From JARRQJ01 sp963761035 (GTDB lineage Bacteria > Pseudomonadota > Gammaproteobacteria > DRLM01), in the NCBI GenBank assembly GCA_963761035.1, contig CAVXFH010000002.1, forward strand, positions 1,426,001 through 1,490,000: a stretch of 64,000 nt of DNA, read 5' to 3'. Position 1 is the first letter of the stretch. Every line of letters starts with the position of its first letter. Under the pieces are notes generated by a model, which was not told the origin of the DNA, ran no database searches, and saw nothing but the letters and a program-made list of their open reading frames with translations. The translations under genes were made by a program, and so were the position numbers. Positions 35,846 through 45,993 of this stretch are shown here, in pieces.

Positions 35846-36382
35846 ATGGCAGAAAAAACCACCATCGCCCGACCCTATGCCCAGGCCATCTTTGAACTGG
35901 CGCAGCGCCATAAAGCGATGCCGCGCTGGTCGGAGATGCTGCAACTGGCGGCGGCGGTGGCGGCCGATGCGCGCGTCGGCGCCCTGGTGGGTAACCCCCG
36001 CGTGACCAAAGCGGAGCTGGCTAAGCTATTCCTTGGTATCTGCGGCGACAAGCTCAACCCGGAGGCGCAGAATCTCATCCGCCTGCTGGTGGAAAATGAC
36101 CGCATGGACGTCTTGACCGAGATCGCGGCCCTGTACGAGACCTATCGCGCCGACGCCGAGCGCACCGTGGAGGCCCAGGTCATCTCCGCCTTCCCGGTGG
36201 ATGACGCGCAGCAGCAGCAGATCGCGGCGATGCTTAAGAAGCGCCTGGGCCGGGAAGTGACCCTGAGCTGTAAGACCGACAAGAGTCTGTTGGGCGGCGC
36301 CATTATCCGCGCCGGAGATTTGGTCATCGACGGTTCGGTGACGGGACAATTGGCCAAGCTGCAGGTGGCTCTGGCGCGATAA
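35846..36382 (+). CDS. atpH: ATP synthase F1 subunit delta
   Basis: The 178-residue protein has the OSCP/delta pattern: ARPYAQAIFELAQ at the start, and near the end LGREVTLSCKTDKSLLGGAIIRAGDLVIDGSV. It links the peripheral stalk to F1. A gap of 149 bases separates it from atpA. Confidence 0.96.
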   Translation: MAEKTTIARPYAQAIFELAQRHKAMPRWSEMLQLAAAVAADARVGALVGNPRVTKAELAKLFLGICGDKLNPEAQNLIRLLVENDRMDVLTEIAALYETYRADAERTVEAQVISAFPVDDAQQQQIAAMLKKRLGREVTLSCKTDKSLLGGAIIRAGDLVIDGSVTGQLAKLQVALAR

Positions 36383-36531
36383 GAAGTTGTCGATCGCCGG
36401 GTTAGTTTGGGCCCGAAGAGAATTTTACTGATGACCGGCGGCGCATCGCCGACGGCATCAGGTGAGCAGGTTGGGCGCCCGCGCGCGCCGAGGCGGCTGC
36501 CAACGGATTTGAAGATAACGAGGAATATGAC

Positions 36532-38073
<1,542 letters not shown>

Positions 38074-38092
38074 TCGCTAAGGACTTCGGGCA

Positions 38093-38953
38093 ATGGCCGT
38101 CGGCAAAGAGATACGCACCCAGATCAAGAGTATCAAGAATACTCAGAAGATCACCCGCGCCATGGAGATGGTGGCGGCGAGCAAGATGCGCAAGGCGCAG
38201 GAGCGCATGCGCGCCAGCCGCCCCTATGCGGAGAAAATCCGCGAGGTGGTCGGCCATCTCGCCAATGCCCATCCCGAATACCGCCATCCCTTTCTCCAGG
38301 AGCGCGATGTCAAGCGCGTGGGCGTAATCATCATCTCTACCGACCGCGGTCTGTGCGGCGGTCTCAACACCAACACCTTCAAGACCGCCGTGATCGCCAT
38401 GCGCGAATGGCAGAAGCTGGGCGCGGAGCTGGAGGTGTGCACCATCGGCGCTAAGTCCGAGGCGTTCTTCAAGCGCATCAAGGCCAATATCGTCGGCCAC
38501 GCCTCCCATCTCGGCGATGCGCCGCGCATCAGTGATTTGATCGGTACGGTGAAGATCATGCAGGACGCCTACAATGAGGGCCGTATCGACCGCTTGCTGC
38601 TGGTGTACAGCCAGTTCGTCAACACGATGACGCAGGCGCCCCAGGCCATGCAGTTGCTGCCCATCCCCAGCATGGATGACGACAAACTCAAGCATCACTG
38701 GGACTACCTCTACGAGCCCGAGGCCAAAGAGGTGATGGACGATCTGTTGATGCGCTACGTCGAGTCTCTGGTCTATCAGGGCGTGGTGGACAACATCGCC
38801 TGCGAGCAGGCGGCGCGCATGGTGGCGATGAAGGCCGCGTCCGACAATGCCGGCAATTTCATCGCTGATTTGCAGCTGGTCTATAACAAGGCCCGCCAGG
38901 CGGCGATCACCCAGGAGTTATCGGAAATTGTCGGCGGCGCGGCAGCAGTATAA
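38093..38953 (+). CDS. atpG: ATP synthase F1 subunit gamma
   Basis: The 286-residue central stalk protein starts MAVGKEIRTQIKSIKNTQKITRAMEMVAASKM and ends ITQELSEIVGGAAAV, both highly conserved gamma features. It rotates with the c-ring. It follows atpA by 19 bases. Confidence 0.97.
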   Translation: MAVGKEIRTQIKSIKNTQKITRAMEMVAASKMRKAQERMRASRPYAEKIREVVGHLANAHPEYRHPFLQERDVKRVGVIIISTDRGLCGGLNTNTFKTAVIAMREWQKLGAELEVCTIGAKSEAFFKRIKANIVGHASHLGDAPRISDLIGTVKIMQDAYNEGRIDRLLLVYSQFVNTMTQAPQAMQLLPIPSMDDDKLKHHWDYLYEPEAKEVMDDLLMRYVESLVYQGVVDNIACEQAARMVAMKAASDNAGNFIADLQLVYNKARQAAITQELSEIVGGAAAV

Positions 38954-38966
38954 ACAATTCTTTTTG

Positions 38967-39012
38967 CCACCTCCCCCTCTCCCTCGGAGAGAGGGATGGG
39001 GTGAGAGAGTGA
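38967..39012. repeat. REP-like palindrome between atpG and atpD
   Basis: CCCCCTCTCCCTC (38973-38985) pairs with GAGAGAGGGATGGGG (38987-39001) and is followed by GTGAGAGAG. The CCCTCTCCC ... GGGAGAGGG-TGGGGTGAG type is a common dispersed repeat in proteobacteria. Its position inside an operon may make a hairpin in the mRNA that adjusts expression between atpG and atpD. Confidence 0.6.
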
Positions 39013-39045
39013 AACAGATTTTTGTTTTTTGCTGAGGATGAAATC

Positions 39046-40446
39046 ATGAGTTCAGGCAAGATCGTACAGATTATCGGCGCGGTGATCGACGTGGAATTTC
39101 CGCACAGCGGCATACCCAAGGTCTACGAGGCCTTGAAGGTCAACGATACCGGGTTGACCCTGGAGGTGCAGCAGCAATTGGGCGACGGCGTGGTGCGTAC
39201 CATCGCCATGGGCACTACCGACGGCTTGAAACGCGGCCTCAACGTGGCCAACACCGGCGCGCCGATCTCGGTGCCGGTGGGCACCAAGACCCTGGGCCGT
39301 ATCATGGACGTGCTGGGTACGCCCATCGACGAACGCGGCCCGGTGGGCGAAGAACAGCGCTGGTCCATCCACCGCAAGGCGCCGACCTTCGAAGAACAGT
39401 CCCCCACCACCGAACTGCTGGAAACCGGCATCAAGGTCATCGATCTGATCTGTCCCTTCGCCAAGGGCGGCAAGGTCGGCCTGTTCGGCGGCGCCGGAGT
39501 GGGCAAGACTGTCAACATGATGGAACTCATCAACAACATCGCCACCGAGCACTCGGGTCTGTCGGTGTTCGCCGGGGTCGGCGAGCGCACCCGCGAAGGC
39601 AACGACTTTTACCACGAAATGGCGGAGGCCGGCGTCATCAACATCAAGGAACTGGGCAAGTCCAAGGTGGCGATGGTCTACGGCCAGATGAACGAGCCGC
39701 CCGGCAACCGTCTGCGCGTGGCGCTCACCGGCCTCACCATGGCGGAATACTTCCGCGACGAAGGCCGCGACGTGCTGCTGTTCATCGACAACATCTACCG
39801 TTACACCCTGGCCGGCACCGAAGTGTCGGCGCTGCTGGGCCGCATGCCTTCCGCCGTGGGTTACCAACCGACCCTCGCCGAGGAAATGGGCATGCTGCAG
39901 GAGCGCATCACCTCCACCAAGACCGGTTCCATCACCTCGATCCAGGCGGTGTACGTGCCCGCCGACGACCTGACCGACCCGTCGCCCGCCACCACCTTCG
40001 CCCACCTGGACGCCACCGTGGTGCTGTCGCGCCAGATCGCCGAGCTGGGCATCTATCCCGCCGTCGACCCGCTGGACTCCACCAGCCGCCAGCTCGATCC
40101 GCTGGTGGTGGGCCAGGAGCACTATGACATCGCCCGTTCGGTGCAAGGCGTGCTGCAGCGCTACAAGGAATTGAAGGACATCATCGCCATCCTCGGTATG
40201 GACGAGCTGTCGGAAGACGACAAACAAATCGTGTCCCGCGCCCGTAAAATTCAGCGCTTCCTGTCGCAGCCGTTCACCGTCGCGGAAGTGTTCACCGGCA
40301 CGCCCGGCAAATACGTATCATTGAAGGACACCATCACCGGCTTCAAGGCCATCGTCGCCGGCGAGTACGATCACCTGCCCGAGCAGGCCTTCTACATGGT
40401 CGGCGGCATCGAAGAGGCGGTGGAGAAGGCGAAGAAGCTGCAGTAA
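39046..40446 (+). CDS. atpD: ATP synthase F1 subunit beta
   Basis: The 466-residue protein has Walker A GLFGGAGVGKTVNMMELI near 150, the catalytic Glu in GVGERTREGND, and the C-terminal MVGGIEEAVEKAKKL. It carries the catalytic sites. Start ATG 39046 follows GAGGATGAAATC; an ATG at 39022 is in frame but out of register with the family. Confidence 0.97.
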   Translation: MSSGKIVQIIGAVIDVEFPHSGIPKVYEALKVNDTGLTLEVQQQLGDGVVRTIAMGTTDGLKRGLNVANTGAPISVPVGTKTLGRIMDVLGTPIDERGPVGEEQRWSIHRKAPTFEEQSPTTELLETGIKVIDLICPFAKGGKVGLFGGAGVGKTVNMMELINNIATEHSGLSVFAGVGERTREGNDFYHEMAEAGVINIKELGKSKVAMVYGQMNEPPGNRLRVALTGLTMAEYFRDEGRDVLLFIDNIYRYTLAGTEVSALLGRMPSAVGYQPTLAEEMGMLQERITSTKTGSITSIQAVYVPADDLTDPSPATTFAHLDATVVLSRQIAELGIYPAVDPLDSTSRQLDPLVVGQEHYDIARSVQGVLQRYKELKDIIAILGMDELSEDDKQIVSRARKIQRFLSQPFTVAEVFTGTPGKYVSLKDTITGFKAIVAGEYDHLPEQAFYMVGGIEEAVEKAKKLQ

Positions 40447-40506
40447 TAGAAGGTAGTGTTATTAATAGGTAGTTAAGGGTTAACAGGGGTAGCGGAGAAA
40501 CACATC

Positions 40507-40932
40507 ATGGCCATGACCGTACACGTCAACATCGTCAGCGCCGAGGCGGCAATCTTCTCCGGCCTCGCCACCATGGTGTTCGCGCCCGGCGAGATGGGCG
40601 AACTCGGCATCCTGCCCCGCCATGCGCCCCTGCTCACCAAGATCAAACCCGGCGAAGTGCGCATCCGCACTGAAGACGGCAATGAGGAATTCTTCTACGT
40701 CTCCGGCGGCATGCTGGAAGTTCAGCCCTACATCGTCACCATTCTCGCCGACACCGCAGCCCGCGCCAAGGACCTGGACGAAGCCGCGGCCCAAGCCGCC
40801 AAGCAACGCGCCGAACAAGTCCTCAAGGACCAGAAGGGCGACATCGACTTGGCCCAGGCCGAAGCGGAACTGGCCGAGGCCATCGCCCAGATCAAAGCGA
40901 TTCAGAGTTTGCGGAAGAAGACGGGGCGGTGA
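40507..40932 (+). CDS. atpC: ATP synthase F1 subunit epsilon
   Basis: The 141-residue protein has an N-terminal beta domain (VHVNIVSAEAAIFSGLATMVFAPGEMGELGILPRHAPLLT) and a C-terminal helical pair. It couples rotation and inhibits hydrolysis. A strong terminator follows 25 bases after the stop, so atpC ends the operon. Confidence 0.96.
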   Translation: MAMTVHVNIVSAEAAIFSGLATMVFAPGEMGELGILPRHAPLLTKIKPGEVRIRTEDGNEEFFYVSGGMLEVQPYIVTILADTAARAKDLDEAAAQAAKQRAEQVLKDQKGDIDLAQAEAELAEAIAQIKAIQSLRKKTGR

Positions 40933-40957
40933 TCTTGCAAGGGAAACCGTAAAGAAT

Positions 40958-40982
40958 AAGGCCGCATGATGCGGCCTTTTTT
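40958..40982 (+). terminator. Rho-independent terminator of the atp operon
   Basis: AAGGCCGCA pairs with TGCGGCCTT around TGA, followed by a run of six T starting in the stem. This is a strong intrinsic terminator. Confidence 0.9.
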
Positions 40983-41271
40983 GTTTGTGTCCTCTCTTCC
41001 TAACCATTAAAGATTTCCCAGACCCAGTTATTGGGTTTATATTTCCCAATATTCAACCAAAAAGTACTCCAAGGCGCTGAATCTGAGGAACGAATACGGC
41101 TGGTGCCTGGAAAAGAGATTATGTGATAGGTGGATTCCGTCTATTCCAATATTCCGGAATCCGGATATTGAACTGTTAGCCGCCAAGAGCTTCCGTCATG
41201 TCCACACTCGTGATGCGAATGCCAAGTTGAATGAGAAGATGCTCCGTTTCGGAGATCACGTTATTAACATC

Positions 41272-42513
41272 ATGGAAGACATAAACGAAATCCTGAATCA
41301 GTTATATAAATCCGAATCCAGAAGAATTCTGGCGACGCTGATTCGGTTGCTTGGAGACTTTGATTTGGCTGAGGACGCAATGCACGATGCGTTTCGCGTG
41401 GCCATGGAGGAGTGGACACAAAAGGGTGTGCCCGCAAATCCCTGCGCGTGGTTGATTTCGGTTGGACGGTTTAAAGCCATTGATCGGATCCGCCGGCAAT
41501 CAAAGTTTGATACGCCGCTGGAGGCAATCCAGGAGAAGCTTGTCGACATGGACGACGATCCAGCCCAACAGGATGAACAATCCATTGCGGACGATCAGTT
41601 AAGGTTCATTTTTACCTGTTGCCACCCGGCGCTCTCACCCGAGGCGCGCACGGCATTGACGCTGCGCGAGGTATGCGGCTTGACCACGGAAGAGATCGCG
41701 CGCGCCTATCTGATCAACCCGGCGACGCTCGCGCAGCGTATCGTGCGGGCCAAATCAAAAATCAAGGACGCAAACATTCCGTATCAAGTCCCCGAGGAAC
41801 AGGAACTCCCGGCGCGTTTGTACATCGTACTGCAGGTGGTTTACCTGATGTTCAATGAGGGTTACTCAGCATCGTCCGGTGATTCCGTCATGCGCGTCGA
41901 TTTGTCGAACGAAGCGATACGCCTGGGGCGACTGTTGCTTGATTTGCTGCCGGTAGCGGAGGTGAAGGGTCTCCTCGCGTTGATGTTGCTGCATGAATCC
42001 CGGCGCCCCGCACGCACGGATTCCAACGGGGATTTGATCCTGCTGGAAGAGCAGGATCGAAATCTGTGGAACCAGAGTCTCATCCAGGAAGGCATTGCGC
42101 TTGTTGAACAGGCGTTGCGCTCGGGCCAGTATGGCATTTACACGCTGCAGGCCGCCATCGCTGCGGTCCACGCCGAAGCCAAAACGTTGCCACAAACGGA
42201 CTGGCCACAGATCGTCGCGCTGTATGATCGCCTTCTGGCGCTGGAACCTTCGCCGGTCATCCGTCTCAACCGGGCCGTGGCTGTTGCCATGCGCGACGGT
42301 CCCGCGGTCGGGCTGGCATTGATTGATCGCATTCAACAGGAAGAAGAATTGGCGGATTATTATTGGCTACATGCGGCCCGGGCCGATTTGTATCGGCGCG
42401 TAGGGAAAACTGCCGAGGCGGATGCCGCTTACCAAAAGGCCCTGGTCCTCACGCAATTAGAGCCGGAACGGCGTTATCTGCAAAAACGACTCATGGAGAT
42501 CCGTCAAAAATAA
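41272..42513 (+). CDS. ECF RNA polymerase sigma factor, ECF42-type with C-terminal TPR-like extension
   Basis: The N-terminal half has sigma region 2 (RILATLIRLLGDFDLAEDAMHDAF, PCAWLISVGRFKAIDRIRR) and region 4 (SPEARTALTLREVCGLTTEEIARAY). The C-terminal half, to about residue 413, contains SNTFNEGYSASSG-like and TPR-like repeats typical of ECF42 sigma factors. This group is normally paired with DGPF/YCII genes; two follow here. No anti-sigma gene is adjacent, as expected since the C-terminal extension regulates it. The ATG at 41272 aligns with the family; a TTG at 41227 is in frame. Confidence 0.85.
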   Translation: MEDINEILNQLYKSESRRILATLIRLLGDFDLAEDAMHDAFRVAMEEWTQKGVPANPCAWLISVGRFKAIDRIRRQSKFDTPLEAIQEKLVDMDDDPAQQDEQSIADDQLRFIFTCCHPALSPEARTALTLREVCGLTTEEIARAYLINPATLAQRIVRAKSKIKDANIPYQVPEEQELPARLYIVLQVVYLMFNEGYSASSGDSVMRVDLSNEAIRLGRLLLDLLPVAEVKGLLALMLLHESRRPARTDSNGDLILLEEQDRNLWNQSLIQEGIALVEQALRSGQYGIYTLQAAIAAVHAEAKTLPQTDWPQIVALYDRLLALEPSPVIRLNRAVAVAMRDGPAVGLALIDRIQQEEELADYYWLHAARADLYRRVGKTAEADAAYQKALVLTQLEPERRYLQKRLMEIRQK

Positions 42514-42525
42514 TATTGGGTGCGA

Positions 42526-42553
42526 TGTCGAAATGGGGGACCGTCAATCGACT
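42526..42553 (+). promoter_or_regulatory. Candidate ECF42-type promoter for the DGPF genes
   Basis: TGTCGA (42526-42531) and CGACT (42549-42553) are separated by 17 bases, just before the first DGPF gene. A TGTCGA -35 and a CGA-type -10 are reported for ECF42. This suggests that the sigma factor controls the neighbouring genes. Confidence 0.55.
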
Positions 42554-42591
42554 AAAGGTACCGACCCCCATAACATTCAAAGGAGACCTTT

Positions 42592-42969
42592 ATGAAATTC
42601 ATGATGTTAATGATTCCCGCCGTTTACCAGAGCGCGGAAAAACCGGATCCCGGTTTCGTGCCCGACCCGGAAAAAGTTGGGCAAATGACCCAGTTCAACC
42701 AGGAAATGGGCAAGGCCCTCAAGATCCTGGACCTGAACGGCCTTCACCCGCAAGTCACCGGTGCGCGCGTGGCCTTTGCCAAAGGTAAAGCCATGGTGAC
42801 CGACGGCCCGTTCATCGAGGCCAAGGAAGTGCTGGGTGGCTACTGGCTGGTCGAAGCCGATTCAAAAGCGGAAGTCGTGAAATGGGCGAAGAAATGCCCG
42901 GCGGAAGACGGGGACATCATTGAAATCCGCCAAATCTTCGGACCCGAAGATTTTGAGACGGCGAAATAA
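42592..42969 (+). CDS. DGPF-domain (YCII-related) protein 1
   Basis: The 125-residue protein has the DGPF motif in TDGPFIEAKEVLGGYW near residue 65 and a C-terminal EIRQIFGPEDF. AGGAGACC precedes ATG. Such YCII-like alpha/beta proteins are partners of ECF42 sigma factors; the substrate is unknown. It is preceded by a candidate promoter for that sigma factor. Confidence 0.85.
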   Translation: MKFMMLMIPAVYQSAEKPDPGFVPDPEKVGQMTQFNQEMGKALKILDLNGLHPQVTGARVAFAKGKAMVTDGPFIEAKEVLGGYWLVEADSKAEVVKWAKKCPAEDGDIIEIRQIFGPEDFETAK

Positions 42970-42982
42970 AGGGGTAGACGCC

Positions 42983-43390
42983 ATGAAATACATTTGCCTG
43001 GGCTACATTGAAGACAAGTATTTTGGCCAATTGAGTGAAAAAGAACAGCGCGACTTTATGGATGCATGCTTCGTCTACGACGAGGAACTGGAGAAGAACG
43101 GTCATATGATCGGCGGCGAAGCGCTGCAGCCGGTGAACACGGCCACCACGGTCCGGCATCGCAACGGAAAACTTCAGATCACCGACGGTCCGTTTGCCGA
43201 GACCAAGGAGTTTCTCGGCGGCATCATGATCTTGGAAGCCAGGGATCTGAACGAAGCCATTCAGCTAATGTCGAGGCATCCGAGCATCAAGATGGGCGGC
43301 ACGTTCGAAATCCGGCCAAGCGCGGATTTGTCCGGGCTGGTCGAGGAAAGCAAAAAACGCCGCGCCGCCGCCGCTGCGGTATCAGGATGA
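42983..43390 (+). CDS. DGPF-domain (YCII-related) protein 2
   Basis: The 135-residue protein has the same motif, ITDGPFAETKEFLGG, and HPSIKMGGTFEIRP downstream, typical of the YCII/DGPF family. It starts 13 bases after the first DGPF gene, so both form one transcript. The two are paralogues by pattern but differ in length. Their function is not established. Confidence 0.85.
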   Translation: MKYICLGYIEDKYFGQLSEKEQRDFMDACFVYDEELEKNGHMIGGEALQPVNTATTVRHRNGKLQITDGPFAETKEFLGGIMILEARDLNEAIQLMSRHPSIKMGGTFEIRPSADLSGLVEESKKRRAAAAAVSG

Positions 43391-43585
43391 TGATGCAAAT
43401 GGGCAAAGATGGTATAAACGCCGATTGTTCAGGGAGTCGTGCTTGTTCATCGAGATAGGGTCGTGTGTCGGCCGCCGTCTAACGACCGCATCGAGTTCGC
43501 GCCGTGCCGAACCTCGCTGACGCTCGGCTGGAGTTGATCCGTTTTAGTGGACACCCGTCACTCCCTATTCAACGAGGAGTGTTCG

Positions 43586-43813
43586 ATGAGAAAGAAGCAA
43601 AAGCACCGGCAGTACGATACGGATTTCAAGCTCAATGCGGCGGCATTGGCTAACCATCCGGATATTCGCACCAAGGATGTAGCAGAGGTCTTGCAAATTC
43701 ACCCCTATATGTTATCCAGGTGGAAGAAGGAATTACGGGAGGGGCGGATGATGGGTGAGGCGACACAAAACCCGGGTCAGAGAGGATTTTCCACTAATAT
43801 TCTAGCTTGCTAA
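43586..43813 (+). pseudogene. Truncated IS3-family transposase OrfA
   Basis: Seventy-odd codons starting ATG 43586 encode a helix-turn-helix (TDFKLNAAALANHPDIRTKDVAEVLQIHPYMLSRWKKEL) of IS3-type OrfA. After GEATQ the sequence enters the RAYT left repeat, so the rest of orfA and all of orfB are missing. The left IS end is probably near 43541 (TAGTGGACACCC), upstream of GAGGAGTG. Confidence 0.75.
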
Positions 43814-43857
43814 TACAACATCCGTTCGATAGCTTTCTATATCGCTGCTCAAATTCA

Positions 43858-43871
43858 CAAGGAGGTGGATC
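43858..43871 (+). promoter_or_regulatory. Full anti-SD complement before the RAYT gene
   Basis: AAGGAGGTG six bases before ATG 43872 is an unusually perfect ribosome binding site. Confidence 0.7.
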
Positions 43872-44615
43872 ATGCCGCGTAAACCGCGCTTTACTCTGCC
43901 GGGGGTGCCTCAGCACGTCGTGCAGCGGGGAAATAATCGTGAACCTTGTTTCTTGGGAGAGGGGGATTATCGGCGCTATCTGGATGACCTGGGTGAAGTG
44001 TCTGAGAAGTTTGGTTGTCGGCTTCATGCCTATGCGCTGATGACCAATCATGTGCATATGTTGATTACCCCTGAGACGGAACAGGGTATCGGGCAGATGA
44101 TGCAGGCGCTGGGAAGGCGCTATGTGTATTTCATCAATCGCACTTACCGGCGCACGGGTACGTTGTGGGAAGGGCGTTACAAGGCCAGCCTAGTTGATAG
44201 CGAGGCCTATCTCTTAACCTGCATGCGCTATATCGAACTCAATCCGGTGCGCGCCAACATGGTGGGGCATCCGGCAGAATATAGCTGGTCCAGCTACGCT
44301 GCCAATGCCCAAGGAAAGCCTGATCCGCTCATTACACCGCATGCAATGTATCTGGGCCTAGAGAAGACGGATGAAGAACGCCGGCAGGCCTATCGGGAAC
44401 TGTTTCGTTATCACATGGACCATGTGGAGATCCATAGCATCCGTGATGCACTCAACCACGAGTTGGTATTGGGGCACTCGCATTTCAAAGACCGTATTGA
44501 GGCTATGACGCGCCGCCAAGTACGCCCAGGTATGCCTGGGAGGCCTCGAGCTGAGGAAGAGGCGGGAGTATACTCGGTTCACAGTGGAGGTATATTAGAG
44601 GAAAATCCTCTCTGA
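43872..44615 (+). CDS. REP-associated tyrosine transposase (Y1_Tnp/IS200-like, RAYT)
   Basis: The 247-residue protein has the HUH motif NHVHML (H60 and H62) and the block YIELNPVRAN (about residues 120-129). These are Y1 transposase features. RAYT proteins act on REP-like hairpins. The gene sits between inverted ends and is probably single-copy or low-copy here. The last residues run into the right inverted end. Confidence 0.85.
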   Translation: MPRKPRFTLPGVPQHVVQRGNNREPCFLGEGDYRRYLDDLGEVSEKFGCRLHAYALMTNHVHMLITPETEQGIGQMMQALGRRYVYFINRTYRRTGTLWEGRYKASLVDSEAYLLTCMRYIELNPVRANMVGHPAEYSWSSYAANAQGKPDPLITPHAMYLGLEKTDEERRQAYRELFRYHMDHVEIHSIRDALNHELVLGHSHFKDRIEAMTRRQVRPGMPGRPRAEEEAGVYSVHSGGILEENPL

Positions 44616-44652
44616 CCCGGGTTTTTTTGCCCTCGCACCTGGAGTCTGTCCC

Positions 44653-45993
44653 ATGCATAAGTTCAAACAATACTGGAGCAATCTGCGCTCGAGCTTCTGG
44701 TTTGTGCCTTCGCTGCTCGTCGTGGCTAGTATTGTTTTCGCAATCGCGTTGATCGAAACAGACTCCATCGGCGGCGACCGATGGCTGGCCCGGTGGCCGC
44801 GTCTGTTCGGTGCTGGTGCTGATGGCGCGCGCCAGATGTTGTCCACGCTGGCCGGTTCAATGATGTCCGTTATGGGCATCACTTTTTCCATGACTTTGGT
44901 GGCACTGGCACTGGCTTCGAGCCAATACACCTCGCGCATCCTGCGGAACTTCATGGGCAGCCGCGTCACACAGGTTACGCTCGGAATCTTCGCCGGCATT
45001 TTCGCCTATTGCCTGGTGGTGTTGCGCACTATTCGCGGCGGTGGTGGCGTAGATGAGTTCGTACCGGTCCTTGCGGTGTTTTTCGCATTTGTTTTGGCGC
45101 TTGGCGGCGTTGGCATCCTTGTTTATTTTATTCATCACATCGCCTCGTCGATTCAGGCGTCTAGCATCATCGCCTCCATTGCTCAGGACACCATCGCCTC
45201 AATTGAGCGGCTTTTTCCGGAAAGACTGGGACACGGGCCCGATACAGACGAGGATGAGGATCAGGTGCTTCAGTCGCTGAATGAGAAGAACTGGTACGTA
45301 GTGCCGGCTGCGGTAAACGGTTACATTCAGAACGTGGATAATGATGCCCTGCTGCGCTTGGCGCGTGACAGAAAGACCGTATTGCGCATGGAGCGGAGCA
45401 TTGGCACATTCGTTGTGCAGAATACCGCAATAGCATCGCTCGCGCTGGATGAGCCCCCGGATCAAGAGACGATAAAGGCTCTTAATTCCGCTTATAACAT
45501 AGGTCACTATCGCACGGTGGAACAAGACCCTGCTTTTGGTGTCCGGCAGCTCGTGGATATGGCCTTGAAGGCACTTTCACCCGGCGTCAACGACACCTCG
45601 ACGGCCGTGATGTGCGTGGATTACCTGACGGCGATTCTGGCACAGCTAGCTTCCCGAAAATTCCCCTCATCGCACCGCTACGAGGGAGACGAACTGCGTG
45701 TGATCACCATCGCTCCGACGTTTGAAGGTCTGCTTGCCGAGGCATTCGACCAGATTAGGGGTAGCGCCATGGCCAATGTCGGCATCATGGCGCGCATGCT
45801 CAGCGCCATCGAGACCCTCGCTAGTCTAACCGTCAGTCAGCGTCGCCGACGGGCGCTCCACGAACAGGTGCTGTGGATTGCCGAACTCGCTGGCCGCACC
45901 ACCGAATCCGCCCACGAGCGTGAGCGGCTCGCAAGGCGGTTGAAGGAGGTGCGTGAAGTACTCCAAGCCGAGCCTGCATTGAGCGATCAGTAA
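44653..45993 (+). CDS. DUF2254 membrane protein
   Basis: This 446-residue protein matches DUF2254: four N-terminal membrane segments (about residues 17-150) with LSTLAGSMMSVMGITFSMTLVALALASSQYTSRILRNF, followed by a soluble domain containing DPAFGVRQLVDMALKALSPGVNDTSTA. The function is unknown; a channel-like or regulatory role has been suggested for relatives only by inference. It begins 27 bases after the RAYT unit. Confidence 0.75.
   Translation: MHKFKQYWSNLRSSFWFVPSLLVVASIVFAIALIETDSIGGDRWLARWPRLFGAGADGARQMLSTLAGSMMSVMGITFSMTLVALALASSQYTSRILRNFMGSRVTQVTLGIFAGIFAYCLVVLRTIRGGGGVDEFVPVLAVFFAFVLALGGVGILVYFIHHIASSIQASSIIASIAQDTIASIERLFPERLGHGPDTDEDEDQVLQSLNEKNWYVVPAAVNGYIQNVDNDALLRLARDRKTVLRMERSIGTFVVQNTAIASLALDEPPDQETIKALNSAYNIGHYRTVEQDPAFGVRQLVDMALKALSPGVNDTSTAVMCVDYLTAILAQLASRKFPSSHRYEGDELRVITIAPTFEGLLAEAFDQIRGSAMANVGIMARMLSAIETLASLTVSQRRRRALHEQVLWIAELAGRTTESAHERERLARRLKEVREVLQAEPALSDQ

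Larger units (their letters stand above)
43767..44626 (+). mobile_element. RAYT-type transposase unit with 34-bp inverted ends
   Basis: The left end AAAACCCGGGTCAGAGAGGA... (43767-43800) and the right end (44593-44626) are inverted copies that match at 33 of 34 positions. Each contains an internal hairpin (AGAGGA/TCCTCT at the right). The unit holds the transposase gene 43872-44615. It interrupts an IS3 orfA fragment. Confidence 0.75.

Noticed and set aside
39052..40227. 391-codon minus-strand open frame opposite atpD
   Set aside because: Shadow of a GC-rich coding gene; its translation is low-complexity His/Gly/Val-rich and matches no family.
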